DNA of 64,000 nt. Source: Candidatus Zixiibacteriota bacterium. Its GTDB lineage: Bacteria > Zixibacteria > MSB-5A5 > GN15 > JAAZOE01. The position numbers were made by a program, and so were the translations under genes. The notes below the pieces were generated by a model. That model was not told where the DNA came from. It saw nothing but the letters and a program-made list of their open reading frames with translations, and did no database searches. The stretch covers positions 62,001 through 126,000 of the forward strand of contig JAGLON010000004.1 of NCBI GenBank assembly GCA_023138975.1. The letters run 5' to 3'. Shown here one piece after another: positions 16,045 to 24,631 of the stretch (its first letter is position 1; each line of letters begins with the position of its first letter).

Positions 16045-16057
16045 AAAAGGAGCAGGT

Positions 16058-16963
16058 TCATCCCCCCATGCAGTGGAGCATGAGCGCTTTTTGGATGTGC
16101 AGGCGGTTTTCGGCTTCGTCAAAAACCACGCTGTGTGGACCGTCCATCACCTCGTCAGTGATTTCCTTGCCCCGCTCAGCCGGGAGACAATGCATAACCA
16201 GACAATCCGATTTGGCTTTCTTGAGCATCTCGCTGTTTATCTGATAAGCCTTGAGGATACGAGCCTTTTCATCAGCCTGATTCTTCTGCCCCATGGAAGC
16301 CCACACATCGGTATAAATCACATCGGCATCGGCGACAGCTTCATCAGGGTCGGTCGTGAGCTTGATTTCGGAGATACCGGCATCCTGAGCTTTCTTCAGA
16401 ATCGCTTTATCCGGGCCGGTTTCGGCGGCGGTACCGATGTAAAATTTCATCGGGATGCGGGAGGCTAAGTTAAGCCAGGAGTTGGTAATATTATTTCCGT
16501 CACCGACATATGCAATCTTGAAATCGTCCCGTTTTTCTTTATTCTCCAGCAATGTAAAATAGTCACCCATAATCTGGCACGGGTGAGTCAAATCAGTCAA
16601 ACCGTTTACGATCGGAACATCGGCGTACTTAGCCAGATCGAGAACATCCTGATGATCAAAAGTGCGAATCATGATGGTTGACAGATAGCGCGATAATACC
16701 TTAGCGGCATCATGGATAGATTCACGCTTACCCAGTTCAATTTCTTTTTCGGTTATATAGAGAGATTGTCCGCCGAGCTGATAGATGCCCGTTTCAAAAG
16801 AAATACGGGTTCTCAGGGACGCTTTATGAAAAATGCAGCCGACCGTTTTACCATCAAACGGTTTCGGCGCGATTTCTCCGGATTTCATTTTCTTACATAA
16901 ATCAAAAACTTCCCAGATCTCGTCTGCGGTCAAATCAGTAATCTCAACAAATGATCTAGCCAT
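16058..16963 (-). CDS. argF: Ornithine carbamoyltransferase
   Basis: This enzyme makes citrulline from ornithine and carbamoyl phosphate in arginine biosynthesis, in the cytoplasm. The 301 residues carry the carbamoyl-phosphate loop SLRTR (family SxRTR), HPCQ, the ornithine-binding DVWASMG loop, and the catalytic HCLPA near the C-terminus. The length matches the family (300-310). The start at 16963 has GAGGTG 5 bp upstream. The promoter region contains TTGACTAAAGTCAA (17016-17029), a short palindrome that overlaps a possible -35 box. No other arg gene is in the window, so it is transcribed alone here. Confidence 0.95.
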   Translation of the reverse strand: MARSFVEITDLTADEIWEVFDLCKKMKSGEIAPKPFDGKTVGCIFHKASLRTRISFETGIYQLGGQSLYITEKEIELGKRESIHDAAKVLSRYLSTIMIRTFDHQDVLDLAKYADVPIVNGLTDLTHPCQIMGDYFTLLENKEKRDDFKIAYVGDGNNITNSWLNLASRIPMKFYIGTAAETGPDKAILKKAQDAGISEIKLTTDPDEAVADADVIYTDVWASMGQKNQADEKARILKAYQINSEMLKKAKSDCLVMHCLPAERGKEITDEVMDGPHSVVFDEAENRLHIQKALMLHCMGG

Positions 16964-17191
16964 AATTCACCTCATGATCAAAAAGTTACAAAACCGCCTC
17001 CAAATAACGTATGACTTGACTAAAGTCAAGGAAAACTTATCGACATTGCCTGATTCTACATGCTAAAACTAGTAACTAAAAGAGGAGGATTTGCAAACAC
17101 CGATATTTTTGTTGACTTCAAAGACGAATAATCCTGTTTTATAGGCATAAACTAGACTTTAATAATCGACAATAGTAAGAAAGGGGCAGGG

Positions 17192-18451
17192 ATGAAAATC
17201 ACTGTAAAAACAATCTTAATAATCTCCTGTATGCTGATAGCTTTTTCAGCGTCGGCATTGGCAGAGACAAAATTCAGTTATGACGGGCAAATCCGACTGC
17301 GCGTTGAGTTCAGTAATAAATCTTTTGCGCAAGAGCGTCATGCTCAGCAGTACAATGACCTCCGTACCCGCTTGGGCTTCACGTTTGAGCCGACTGATAT
17401 GGCCAAGGTTTATATTCAATTTCAGGATTCCCGGCGTCTTGGTTCTCCAAGCTCGGGCGGATTGACATCATCCAATAATGTTGATCTCCATCAGGCTTAT
17501 TTTGAGCTTCAATGCCCGAAACACCCATCATTCCATCTGAAGGGTGGACGTTTTGAGGTAAATTACGGCAACCAGCGGGTATTCGGCGCTGTCGGTTGGC
17601 ATAACATTGGGCGAAGCTGGGAAGGTCTTATCGCCTCTGTACGCCCGGAGAATTTCAACATCGATTTCTTTTTATTAAAGAAGATGGAAATTAACTCCGG
17701 CGGATATAATCGCGATACTGATATCTTTGGCGCATATGCCAAGCTCTTGAAAGCCAAGGTAGACCTATTCGCTTTTTATGAACTCGACGCTGACTCCAAT
17801 GGGTATGTCGAAGCACAACTGAAACGTTTCAATATCGGCACCTTTTATAAGAATAACTTCGATAACTTCGATGTTACCTTTCAGGGTAATTATCAATTAG
17901 GCACCTTTGTCCCAGATGGAATTCCGGATTCAACAGTGCTTGATATAGCGGCCTTTATGATCAATGGAGAATTTGGATATGCATTCGAAGGTAAGAGCAA
18001 GGCAAGGGTGGCATTAGGACTTGACTATACTTCCGGTGATGACGGCTCTGATACAACAAAGTACAAAGCCTACACCAATGCCTATTACACCGGTCATGCC
18101 TATCGGGGTTATTTTGATGAATTCCTGGGATCTCCAATGCACGGATTAATTGACATAATGCTCCGCGCCAAAGGCAAAGTCACATCGAATATATTGATTA
18201 AAGGCGATTTCCATTACTTCAAGGCGGCTGAGAATTACTCTTATATTGTTGACGAGGGTACTACAGATGAAAAAACTGGACTATCGTCAAATATCGGTTA
18301 TGAATTTGACTTAACACTCGTGCGCAAGATTGAGAATGGTGCGGTATTCACCGCCGGCCTGTCGGTCTTCGCTCCCGAAGAGGAATATGCCGGTTATTCC
18401 GACAAAAAAATGGGCATGTGGTCCTATCTTATGTGGACTGTCAATTTCTAA
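17192..18451 (+). CDS. Porin-like outer-membrane beta-barrel (alginate-export type)
   Basis: A 419-residue outer-membrane protein with an N-terminal signal peptide (MKITVKTILIISCMLIAFSASALA, cleavage about residue 24). The mature sequence is made of amphipathic strands with aromatic girdles and long loops, opening with FSYDGQIRLRVEFSN and LRTRLGFTFEPTDMAKVYIQFQDSR as in the alginate-export/OprB-like group, and ending in the barrel-targeting signal ...YLMWTVNF with a terminal Phe. The substrate is unknown. An AAGGGG site precedes the ATG and a strong terminator follows, so it is monocistronic. Confidence 0.8.
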   Translation: MKITVKTILIISCMLIAFSASALAETKFSYDGQIRLRVEFSNKSFAQERHAQQYNDLRTRLGFTFEPTDMAKVYIQFQDSRRLGSPSSGGLTSSNNVDLHQAYFELQCPKHPSFHLKGGRFEVNYGNQRVFGAVGWHNIGRSWEGLIASVRPENFNIDFFLLKKMEINSGGYNRDTDIFGAYAKLLKAKVDLFAFYELDADSNGYVEAQLKRFNIGTFYKNNFDNFDVTFQGNYQLGTFVPDGIPDSTVLDIAAFMINGEFGYAFEGKSKARVALGLDYTSGDDGSDTTKYKAYTNAYYTGHAYRGYFDEFLGSPMHGLIDIMLRAKGKVTSNILIKGDFHYFKAAENYSYIVDEGTTDEKTGLSSNIGYEFDLTLVRKIENGAVFTAGLSVFAPEEEYAGYSDKKMGMWSYLMWTVNF

Positions 18452-18475
18452 TTAGTATATAAATAAGTAATTTGA

Positions 18476-18502
18476 GGGAGGCTCTACGCCTCCCTTTTTT
18501 TT
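18476..18502 (+). terminator. Intrinsic terminator of the porin-like gene
   Basis: GGGAGGC (18476-18482) and GCCTCCC (18488-18494) pair around the loop TCTAC and are followed by eight Ts. It starts 25 bp after the stop codon. Confidence 0.92.
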
Positions 18503-18566
18503 ATATGGGTTCAAGCAACTTAAAACTATAGATTGCGTAACAGTACTATGCAAGGAGGTACATATC

Positions 18567-19118
18567 ATGACTTTTAAGGGCAACAATTTATGGGGGCTTA
18601 TCCTCGTCGTAGCAGGAGTGTTATTCCTGTTGAATAATTTCCACATAGATATTTTCGGTATGGTGTCCATCTGGCCGATAGCTTTAATCGCCTTCGGAGG
18701 CTATTTAGTCATTCGAGCGTTGAAGAAAGATTCAGGACAAAAATCATCGTTCAGCGATTTTACGGTCTTCGGAGATACTAACCGGGATTCGATTGATAAT
18801 GAAATTGACGGCACCAATATCAGCCATTTCATCGGTGATACGGAGCTAAATATAACGCGCGGAGAATTAAAAATCGGCGAAAATAAGATAAACCTGTCTT
18901 CCTTTATCGGAGATGCCAGAGTATTTGTACCGCGTGACGCGGCCGTAAAATTGAATGTCAGCAGCCTTTTTGGCGATATTCATTTTTTTGATATTAAACG
19001 AAGTGGAGTCGGGAGTTCGTTTACTGAAAAGACCGCAAATTATGATTCATCAGAAAAGAAGATATTTATTAACGCCAGTTCATTTATCGGCGATATAAAA
19101 ATCCAAGGGATGGGCTGA
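18567..19118 (+). CDS. LiaF-like membrane protein (toastrack/DUF2154 type)
   Basis: A 183-residue protein with two N-terminal membrane helices (about 9-26 and 33-50, the LiaF-type LWGLILVVAGVLFLLNN pair) and a C-terminal extracytoplasmic beta-rich domain that repeats the pattern FIGD/FGD: SHFIGDTELNI, SSFIGDARVFVP, SSLFGDIHFF, SSFIGDIKI. LiaF proteins restrain LiaSR-type stress kinases in Firmicutes; related proteins occur widely without a dedicated kinase, as here. AAGGAGG lies about 10 bp before the ATG. It is convergent with the PD40 gene, leaving only 7 bp between their stops. Confidence 0.8.
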   Translation: MTFKGNNLWGLILVVAGVLFLLNNFHIDIFGMVSIWPIALIAFGGYLVIRALKKDSGQKSSFSDFTVFGDTNRDSIDNEIDGTNISHFIGDTELNITRGELKIGENKINLSSFIGDARVFVPRDAAVKLNVSSLFGDIHFFDIKRSGVGSSFTEKTANYDSSEKKIFINASSFIGDIKIQGMG

Positions 19119-19125
19119 GAACAAA

Positions 19126-20064
19126 CTACTCTCTCAGCTCCACCGGTTTTAATTTATCCAGAATTTTCGCGTCAACCCAATAGAAATCTTCCCCGGATTT
19201 AAAGAATAAGTATTTGCCATCGGGTGAAACTACGCCCATCGTGGTTTTGGCTTTCACTTTGAAAAGCTGTCCCAATGGCTGCGGTTCACTCCAGGAATCA
19301 TCCGGCAATCTAAAAGATATAAACATCCAGTTAGCTATAACATCCCGCTTCCGGTTGGAATCAAAAATAATATAGCTTTCATCGGGAGCGATAAAAGGAT
19401 GTCGGTCCCGATTGAAGGTGCTTATGGGGGAACCGATAATTTCATAATCAGAATACCCACCATCAACCCACCGTGACCGCGCAATTTGCGTCGAATCAAA
19501 ACCTTTCGAGAGATCAGTTGTATATATCGTCCAATCCTTTGTCATCGATATAAAAAAAGCCTTATTCGGATTGAACGGTTTTTCCATTTGAATCGGAGGA
19601 AAACTCCACCCGGAGTCGGTTCGCTCCACAAACCAGATATCGCAAACGGTTTCTAATGTTCTTTTGCTGGGGCGAAAAGAATTGTAGTATATTTGATTTC
19701 CTTCGGGAGAGACGCAGGGGTAGAAATCTCCGACTCGTCCCGAGAAGGATGCTATTTCCGGTTTAGTCCAGCCGTCCTCTTCCCAACGTGTAACAAGGAT
19801 ATTTCTATTTCGGTTTGGTCCCATTTCCCGGGTAAAATAAATCTCTTTGCCATCCGGTGTCATCGAAATCGCATATTCACACTCATCGGTCGATATAATT
19901 CCAGGGGCGAATAAAACAGGAATGGTATCGGGCGGTTCCTGCCCCAGATAGGGTCCGGTCAATACCGAAAAGTTTAGACTGTCCGGTTCTTGAGCCTCAA
20001 TTGATTGATATGCACAAAGCAAACAAACTATCATTAAAAGACACAGGAGCCGATCAATATGCAT
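19126..20064 (-). CDS. Secreted PD40/TolB-like propeller protein
   Basis: A 312-residue exported protein with a signal peptide (LLCLLMIVCLLCAYQSIEA). Repeated PD40-type blades are visible: SMTPDGKEIYFTRE, CVSPEGNQIYYNS, FIAPDESYIIFDSN and VVSPDGKYLFFKSG. These form a WD40-like beta propeller as in the C-terminal part of TolB. No enzymatic residues are evident, and the partner or ligand is unknown. It stands upstream of nothing on its strand, being convergent with the LiaF-like gene. Two other proteins with propeller-like repeats occur in the window (11244-12365 and 51390-52460). Confidence 0.75.
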   Translation of the reverse strand: MHIDRLLCLLMIVCLLCAYQSIEAQEPDSLNFSVLTGPYLGQEPPDTIPVLFAPGIISTDECEYAISMTPDGKEIYFTREMGPNRNRNILVTRWEEDGWTKPEIASFSGRVGDFYPCVSPEGNQIYYNSFRPSKRTLETVCDIWFVERTDSGWSFPPIQMEKPFNPNKAFFISMTKDWTIYTTDLSKGFDSTQIARSRWVDGGYSDYEIIGSPISTFNRDRHPFIAPDESYIIFDSNRKRDVIANWMFISFRLPDDSWSEPQPLGQLFKVKAKTTMGVVSPDGKYLFFKSGEDFYWVDAKILDKLKPVELRE

Positions 20065-20103
20065 ATCTATCTATTCCTTTCAAAACCCATTCAACCTTAA
20101 ACG

Positions 20104-21486
20104 CTATAAGATATATCTGCTGAGGTCCTTATTCTTCACAATACTCGACAGCGTTTCTTCAACCAGTTTCTCGGTTATTGTGATCGAACTATCGCAGTCA
20201 GGAGCATCAAACATGATTTCATCAAGCAGTGTCGTCATCACGGTATGGAGTCTTCGGGCGCCGATATTCTCCGCAGTTTCATTCACCTCGGCGGCAATCG
20301 CCGCGATTTTCTTAACAGCACCATCATCAAACTCAATATCAATACCCTCAGTCGCCAATAGCTCACGATATTGTTTGGTCAGAGCCGCTTTCGGCTCAGT
20401 TAATATCCGTACAAAATCAGCGGCATCGAGTGAACTCAATTCAACTCGAATAGGCAGTCTCCCCTGCAATTCCGGAACTAAATCGGATGGTGATTTACCA
20501 TGAAAGGCTCCGGCGGCAATAAACAACACATGGTCGGTTCTGACCATACCGTACTTCGTTGTCACATTACAGCCTTCGACGACCGGTAAGATGTCGCGCT
20601 GAACGCCTTCGCGGGAGATGTCGGGTCCCTGTTTGGAATCCTTGCCAACAATCTTGTCAATCTCATCGATAAAAATCATTCCCGATTCCTGGGCTCGTTC
20701 GAGAGCTATAGTAACGACCTCATCCATATTCACCAGCTTGCCGGTTTCATCAGCCTCAATGATTTTCCTGGCTTCGGATATTGCCATTTTCTGTTTCTTT
20801 CCCGGCTGAGGCGGCATTAGATTTCCAAACATCTCCTTGAAATTCATGCCCATTTCTTCGAGACCCTGCGGAGTAAAGACTTCGATAGTCGGCGAGCCTT
20901 TACCAGACACTTCGACCTCTACTGTTCGGTCTTCGAGCAGTCCGTTTTCAAGCATACCTTTTAGCCGTTCACGAGTACTTTTTATTCGGCTGGAATCGGC
21001 CTCGGTCATATTGTCAGGATTTCTATTACTCGGGAGTAATAACTCAAGCAGTTTTTGTGTAGTCCGTTTTTTGGCTTCTTCGGTTACAGATTTTGATTTT
21101 TCCTCTTTGACCATATTAACAGACAAATCAACCAAATCTCGAACCATCGACTCTACATCGCGCCCGACATAACCTATTTCGGTAAACTTTGACGCTTCAA
21201 CTTTAACAAACGGAGCCGAAGTCAAATCAGCCAAACGCCGGGAGATTTCTGTTTTTCCGACACCGGTCGGACCAATCATCAGAATATTGGCCGGCATAAT
21301 TTCTTTTGCGATTTCAGAATCTATACTCTGCCGCCGCCAGCGGTTTCTTAGCGCAATAGCTACGGCACGTTTGGCTTTATGCTGACCGACTATATATTTA
21401 TCGAGCTCCTCGACTATCTGCTTCGGTGTCAGTTTTTCTATGGCACTTGTATTTTTATCAGTATTATCAGCCGTTTGAATTTCCAT
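20104..21486 (-). CDS. hslU: HslU, ATPase subunit of the HslUV protease
   Basis: The AAA+ unfoldase that feeds substrates to the HslV peptidase. The 460 residues show the N-terminal LTPKQIVEELDKYIVGQHKAK, Walker A GPTGVGKT at about residue 70, the pore motif GYVGRDVES, the intermediate I domain (about 115-230), Walker B FIDEID, and the C-terminal tail DLSRYIL, which in the family docks into HslV and activates it. It starts 2 bp after hslV and is the last gene of xerC-hslV-hslU. All key residues appear intact. Confidence 0.97.
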   Translation of the reverse strand: MEIQTADNTDKNTSAIEKLTPKQIVEELDKYIVGQHKAKRAVAIALRNRWRRQSIDSEIAKEIMPANILMIGPTGVGKTEISRRLADLTSAPFVKVEASKFTEIGYVGRDVESMVRDLVDLSVNMVKEEKSKSVTEEAKKRTTQKLLELLLPSNRNPDNMTEADSSRIKSTRERLKGMLENGLLEDRTVEVEVSGKGSPTIEVFTPQGLEEMGMNFKEMFGNLMPPQPGKKQKMAISEARKIIEADETGKLVNMDEVVTIALERAQESGMIFIDEIDKIVGKDSKQGPDISREGVQRDILPVVEGCNVTTKYGMVRTDHVLFIAAGAFHGKSPSDLVPELQGRLPIRVELSSLDAADFVRILTEPKAALTKQYRELLATEGIDIEFDDGAVKKIAAIAAEVNETAENIGARRLHTVMTTLLDEIMFDAPDCDSSITITEKLVEETLSSIVKNKDLSRYIL

Positions 21487-21488
21487 GA

Positions 21489-22031
21489 TTACTCCAGTAT
21501 TTCCACGTTGATATTAGAATTGGTATAAACGCAAATTTGCGACGCAACCTCCATTGCCTTGCGGGCAATATCGGGAGCCTCAAGATCGGTTTCGGCCACC
21601 AGAGCGCGCGCGGCCGCCAGAGCATAGTTGCCCCCCGAACCGATTGCGATTAACCCGTCATCGGGTTCTACGACATCCCCCTTGCCAGTGAGAATCAAGA
21701 GATGGTCTTTGTCGGCTACCGCTAATAACGCTTCGAGATGACGAAGAAATTTATCCCGGCGCCACTCTTTGGCCAACTCGACCGCAGCCCGAACCAACTG
21801 ACCGGAGAACTCCTCGATTTTTTTCTCGAATAACTCAAAAAGAGTAAACGCATCGGCGGCAGAACCTGCGAAACCTGCCAAAATCTGGTCATTATACATC
21901 CGGCGCAGTTTTTTGGCTGAGCCCTTCATTACTGTTTGACCAAATGTCACCTGCCCGTCTCCGGCCATGGCAACTTTGCCTTTGTGTTTGACGGCGATAA
22001 TTGTTGTCGCATGTATTTCGATAATACTCAT
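21489..22031 (-). CDS. hslV: HslV, peptidase subunit of the HslUV protease
   Basis: A proteasome-beta-like Thr peptidase of 180 residues. The catalytic threonine is Thr9 in HATTIIAV; the first eight residues are a propeptide, as in non-enteric HslV. The motifs [14 protein letters not shown] and [14 protein letters not shown], which line the active site and bind the metal, are present. It is preceded by xerC (15 bp) and followed by hslU (2 bp), the arrangement known from Firmicutes (codV-codW-codX) and other phyla. Substrates would be cytoplasmic misfolded or regulatory proteins. Confidence 0.97.
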   Translation of the reverse strand: MSIIEIHATTIIAVKHKGKVAMAGDGQVTFGQTVMKGSAKKLRRMYNDQILAGFAGSAADAFTLFELFEKKIEEFSGQLVRAAVELAKEWRRDKFLRHLEALLAVADKDHLLILTGKGDVVEPDDGLIAIGSGGNYALAAARALVAETDLEAPDIARKAMEVASQICVYTNSNINVEILE

Positions 22032-22046
22032 ATCTTCCTCGTATTT

Positions 22047-22979
22047 TTATGCTCTGGGATGAGCCTTTTTGTAGGCTTCTTTCAGCCGTCCGGCCGTTAT
22101 ATGCGTATATTCCTGTGTGGTCGATAAAGCTTCGTGTCCAAGCATCTCCTGAATGGCCCGAATATCAGCGCCGTTATCGAGCAGGTGCGTTGCAAAACTA
22201 TGTCTGAGCATATGAGGCGTTACTTTCACTCCGGCTTTGAGTCCATACTCTTTTACTATCCGGTTTACGCTTCGGACGGTCAAAGATTCCCCTCGATAAT
22301 TAAGAAACAGCTGCTGGCTTTCTCCGCCTAAAGATTCAAGTTTACGCTTTCTCATATGTATGTACTTATTGTATACCTTGATGGCCAAATCGCCGAGAGG
22401 CACGTTACGCTCTTTACTCCCCTTGCCCAAGACAGTTATCATTTGCCGGTCGAGATCGACATCCGTTATTGAAATTCCAGCCAATTCGGCCCGGCGCATA
22501 CCGGACGAATAAAGAAATTCCAAAATTGTCATATCCCGATACAGCTTAAACCATTTACCGAGCATTTCCTTTTCGGTGCGGGCAGTTTTGGTCGGCGGTT
22601 TCTGTTCCAGTATCTCTTTTACCTGTTCCGGCGATAAAAATTCAGCCAGTTTTCGAGAGTACTTAATTTTTGGAACCTCAAAAAGTAAGTCCGACGCAGC
22701 CTTATTGGTCAGGATATACCGTTGAAACGTAGCCAAAGCTGACAGAAACCGAGCGATTGAACGATTGCCAATCTTTTTATCATTGAGTCGCCCAAGATAG
22801 GTTCTGAGAAGAATTTTATTAATACGCTCGTACGCATCGGTCGGAAACTGCTGAGTATCCAGATATTCGGCGAAGCGAGACATATCTCGTTTGTAACCGG
22901 AGACAGTATTGGAGCTGTACCGGCCGGATTTTTCGAGATGCTCATAGAACTCGGCCAGATATCGGGCATACTTTTTCAT
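22047..22979 (-). CDS. xerC: Tyrosine recombinase XerC/XerD
   Basis: A site-specific recombinase of 310 residues that resolves chromosome dimers at dif. The N-terminal SAM-like DNA-binding domain (1-95) precedes the catalytic domain, with Arg in SSGMRRAEL, Lys in the beta-hairpin GKGSKER, HxLRHSFATH near residue 260, and the nucleophile Tyr in STTQEYTHI. The position upstream of hslVU supports orthology with CodV/XerC rather than a phage integrase. The short extra segment with PPTKTARTEKEMLGKW around residue 130 is common in this branch. No dif site was recognised in the window. Confidence 0.92.
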   Translation of the reverse strand: MKKYARYLAEFYEHLEKSGRYSSNTVSGYKRDMSRFAEYLDTQQFPTDAYERINKILLRTYLGRLNDKKIGNRSIARFLSALATFQRYILTNKAASDLLFEVPKIKYSRKLAEFLSPEQVKEILEQKPPTKTARTEKEMLGKWFKLYRDMTILEFLYSSGMRRAELAGISITDVDLDRQMITVLGKGSKERNVPLGDLAIKVYNKYIHMRKRKLESLGGESQQLFLNYRGESLTVRSVNRIVKEYGLKAGVKVTPHMLRHSFATHLLDNGADIRAIQEMLGHEALSTTQEYTHITAGRLKEAYKKAHPRA

Positions 22980-23040
22980 GATAACAAGGTATTAGTTTGA
23001 GCAGACGGAATCAATCACTTTCTTGGGGGGAGATTCTCTT

Positions 23041-23090
23041 GTAGGTCGGGTTCCGAATGAGCCCGTTGGGTGAAATGAGAAACCCGACAA
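23041..23090 (+). repeat. GTAG-type REP element upstream of xerC
   Basis: It starts GTAGGTCGGGTT and ends AACCCGACAA, with a GAGCCCGTTGGGTG middle. It lies between xerC and the downstream end of the lipoprotein gene and resembles the reversed copy at 15756-15799. Confidence 0.65.
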
Positions 23091-23097
23091 ATATTTA

Positions 23098-23685
23098 TTA
23101 ATTCCTGGCATATCCTCTGACCGCACTAAAATCTATATCATTTAAACTGACAGTATCACTTCCATGAACGATATATCCGATATCCGCCTTGATAGGAAAA
23201 TGGAGATACCCCAAAGAATCATAAAAGCTACTATAGCTAAAGAATACTTCCATGCGTCCTGGACCGATAAGAAAACTTACTTCCTTGAAATAAGATTTTT
23301 CCTTTCCGTCGTATTCAATGAGATTCTCCTTTTTGCTACTATTTAGCGAAAAATAATTAACCGAAATGTCATCTGGATATATAGCATGAGAACCGCTGAG
23401 AATAGACGTACGAGAGAACACATATTCACAGGAATCCTGACATTGACTGTTCATATATATATAAAGTCCCGCTGCTTTAACTTTTTTTGTCAATGGTTCC
23501 TGAATACACCCACCACTGATTTCTACATACAACGTACTATCGGGATTGCAGTAAATAAAATGTTGCGGTTTTGATGATTTACCATTGCCCTCATCTGATA
23601 CATGAATAAGATGATATATACCGTCGCAACCTGAAAATATGAGAATGACTGAGACTATAAAAATTACTCGTGATCGTAATATCAT
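23098..23685 (-). CDS. Orphan lipoprotein, unknown function
   Basis: A 195-residue predicted lipoprotein: a signal of about 19 residues ends in the lipobox FSGC (Cys20). The mature part contains five further cysteines (for example CNPDSTLYVEISGGC and CQDSC), suggesting disulfides in the periplasm or on the surface. I recognise no family. GGGAGGGG directly precedes the ATG. REP elements flank it on both sides, and it lies with the RAYT gene inside the topA-xerC gap, so it may have arrived with, or been trapped by, the repeat cluster. Confidence 0.6.
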   Translation of the reverse strand: MILRSRVIFIVSVILIFSGCDGIYHLIHVSDEGNGKSSKPQHFIYCNPDSTLYVEISGGCIQEPLTKKVKAAGLYIYMNSQCQDSCEYVFSRTSILSGSHAIYPDDISVNYFSLNSSKKENLIEYDGKEKSYFKEVSFLIGPGRMEVFFSYSSFYDSLGYLHFPIKADIGYIVHGSDTVSLNDIDFSAVRGYARN

Positions 23686-23825
23686 ACCCCTCCCTGCACA
23701 TCAATGTGATAGTACATTATACAAATAGTATGAGATAATGGTAAAAAAAAGACAGTCCTGTAGGTCGAAACCTACCCACTGCGTGGGCACTATAGCCTGC
23801 TGAGAGTCTTAACTTTTCTTAACTC

Positions 23826-23853
23826 GTAGGTCGAAACCCCTGCGGTTTCGACA
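23826..23853 (+). repeat. GTAG REP hairpin, inner left
   Basis: GTAG followed by a perfect stem GTCGAAACC / GGTTTCGAC around the loop CCTGC, then A. It lies 77 bp downstream of the RAYT stop codon. Confidence 0.8.
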
Positions 23854-23930
23854 TCTATTTATTCGCCGAAGTCCCCCTCTAATATAATTCCTTCTTTCAC
23901 GCCCCAGTCATCTGAGTAAACATCTTTATA

Positions 23931-24356
23931 TTAAGCCATCGAAGAATACTTCCAATCAAACGGCCTTTTAGTATAACCATGTTTGACCGGGTTGTAATGA
24001 ATATAATCTATATGTGTGTTTAAGTCAATTTTGTCTCTTATCACATGGTCCCAATATCTATACTGCCATATCCTGCCCCCTCGTTGTTGCAACCGCTTGC
24101 GAAGCTTCATAGAAAAGGATAATTTTATTTTTCGCATTAACTCAGGCAATCTCTTGTCACGAAGCTTAATGAGAAGGTGCATATGATCGGGCAAAACAAC
24201 CCATGAAATCAATTCATATTTCTCTTTCTTTTGGTAAGAGATTATGCTCTCCATTAACAGATCAAAATGCTTAACCAAAATAGGTCGTCTTTTATAGGTC
24301 ACATGAGTCAGGAAGTAAATGTATTCATCGTTTATGAAACGTCTTATGTTAGTCAT
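23931..24356 (-). CDS. REP-associated tyrosine transposase (RAYT, IS200/IS605 Y1 family)
   Basis: A 141-residue single-domain HUH enzyme that cuts and joins single-stranded REP hairpins. The metal-binding HxH is H58-M-H60 in LPDHMHLLIK. The nucleophile is most probably Tyr118 in the motif DYIHYNPVKHG, and WQYRYWDHVIRDKIDL is the RAYT-typical segment before it. The length matches short RAYTs. The ribosome-binding site is weak. Inverted REPs lie on both sides. It appears intact. RAYTs are usually single-copy, vertically kept genes whose host role is unsettled. Confidence 0.92.
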   Translation of the reverse strand: MTNIRRFINDEYIYFLTHVTYKRRPILVKHFDLLMESIISYQKKEKYELISWVVLPDHMHLLIKLRDKRLPELMRKIKLSFSMKLRKRLQQRGGRIWQYRYWDHVIRDKIDLNTHIDYIHYNPVKHGYTKRPFDWKYSSMA

Positions 24357-24418
24357 GCTCTAGAATAATGCTCTATTCGAAAGTGGCAATCACATATTGT
24401 CGAAACCGCTATATATTT

Positions 24419-24446
24419 TGTCGAAACCTCAGGGGTTTCGACCTAC
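24419..24446 (-). repeat. GTAG REP hairpin, inner right
   Basis: On the minus strand it reads GTAG, stem GTCGAAACC, loop CCTGA, stem GGTTTCGAC, A. It differs from the 23826 copy by one loop base and is inverted relative to it. Confidence 0.8.
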
Positions 24447-24498
24447 AAGTTACTGTGAGGGACTAAAGCCTTCAGGGTCAGAATGAAAGCTCCTTTCA

Positions 24499-24523
24499 CT
24501 CAACCCTAAAGGGTTGAGCTACC
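24499..24523 (-). repeat. GTAG REP hairpin of a second stem type
   Basis: CTCAACCC / GGGTTGAG pair around TAAA. On the minus strand the stem is preceded by GGTAG, so the GTAG foot is kept while the stem sequence differs from the other copies. Confidence 0.6.
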
Positions 24524-24543
24524 GGCTAATTTGAGAAACAGAG

Positions 24544-24587
24544 GTAGGTCAAGATCCCTGCGATCTTGACATTCGTGCAGTGCGCGA
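24544..24587 (+). repeat. GTAG REP with changed stem plus second hairpin
   Basis: GTAG, stem GTCAAGATC, loop CCTGC, stem GATCTTGAC, A, then a TTCGTGC-AGT-GCGCGAA hairpin. Relative to 23826 both arms have changed together (GAAACC to AAGATC), keeping the pairing. Confidence 0.75.
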
Positions 24588-24631
24588 ACAGTGGGTAGGT
24601 TTCGACCTGCAAGGCTCGCCGGCGCAAACAC

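Larger units (their letters stand above)
15034..16057. other. Gene-poor gap with repeats and a coding remnant
   Basis: About 1 kb without a confident gene. It holds a 53-codon open fragment lacking a start (15063-15224), the right end of the inverted-repeat island (to 15529), and at least four palindromic repeats (15468-15490, 15639-15712, 15756-15799, 15919-15943) plus a large REP-like hairpin at 15971-16044 just downstream of the argF stop. Confidence 0.6.
23760..24610. mobile_element. RAYT gene bracketed by nested inverted REPs (REPtron)
   Basis: Two nested inverted pairs flank the transposase gene. The outer pair is GTAGGTCGAAACCTACCCAC (from 23760) and its reverse complement ending at 24610, 21 of 22 bases alike. 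The inner pair is 23826-23853 and 24419-24446, 27 of 28 bases alike in inverted orientation. GTAG at the 5' foot of a hairpin is the known recognition feature of RAYT-REP systems. The block interrupts an otherwise conserved topA/xerC-hslV-hslU neighbourhood. Confidence 0.75.

Noticed and set aside
17112-17145. Sigma-70 promoter for the porin-like gene from TTGACT and TATAGG
   Set aside because: The spacer is about 22 bp, too long for a standard promoter, and no better pair was found, so it is not listed as a feature.
22047-22979. Phage integrase marking a prophage or genomic island
   Set aside because: The gene is linked to hslV-hslU in the conserved XerC/CodV order, with no phage genes or tRNA target nearby.
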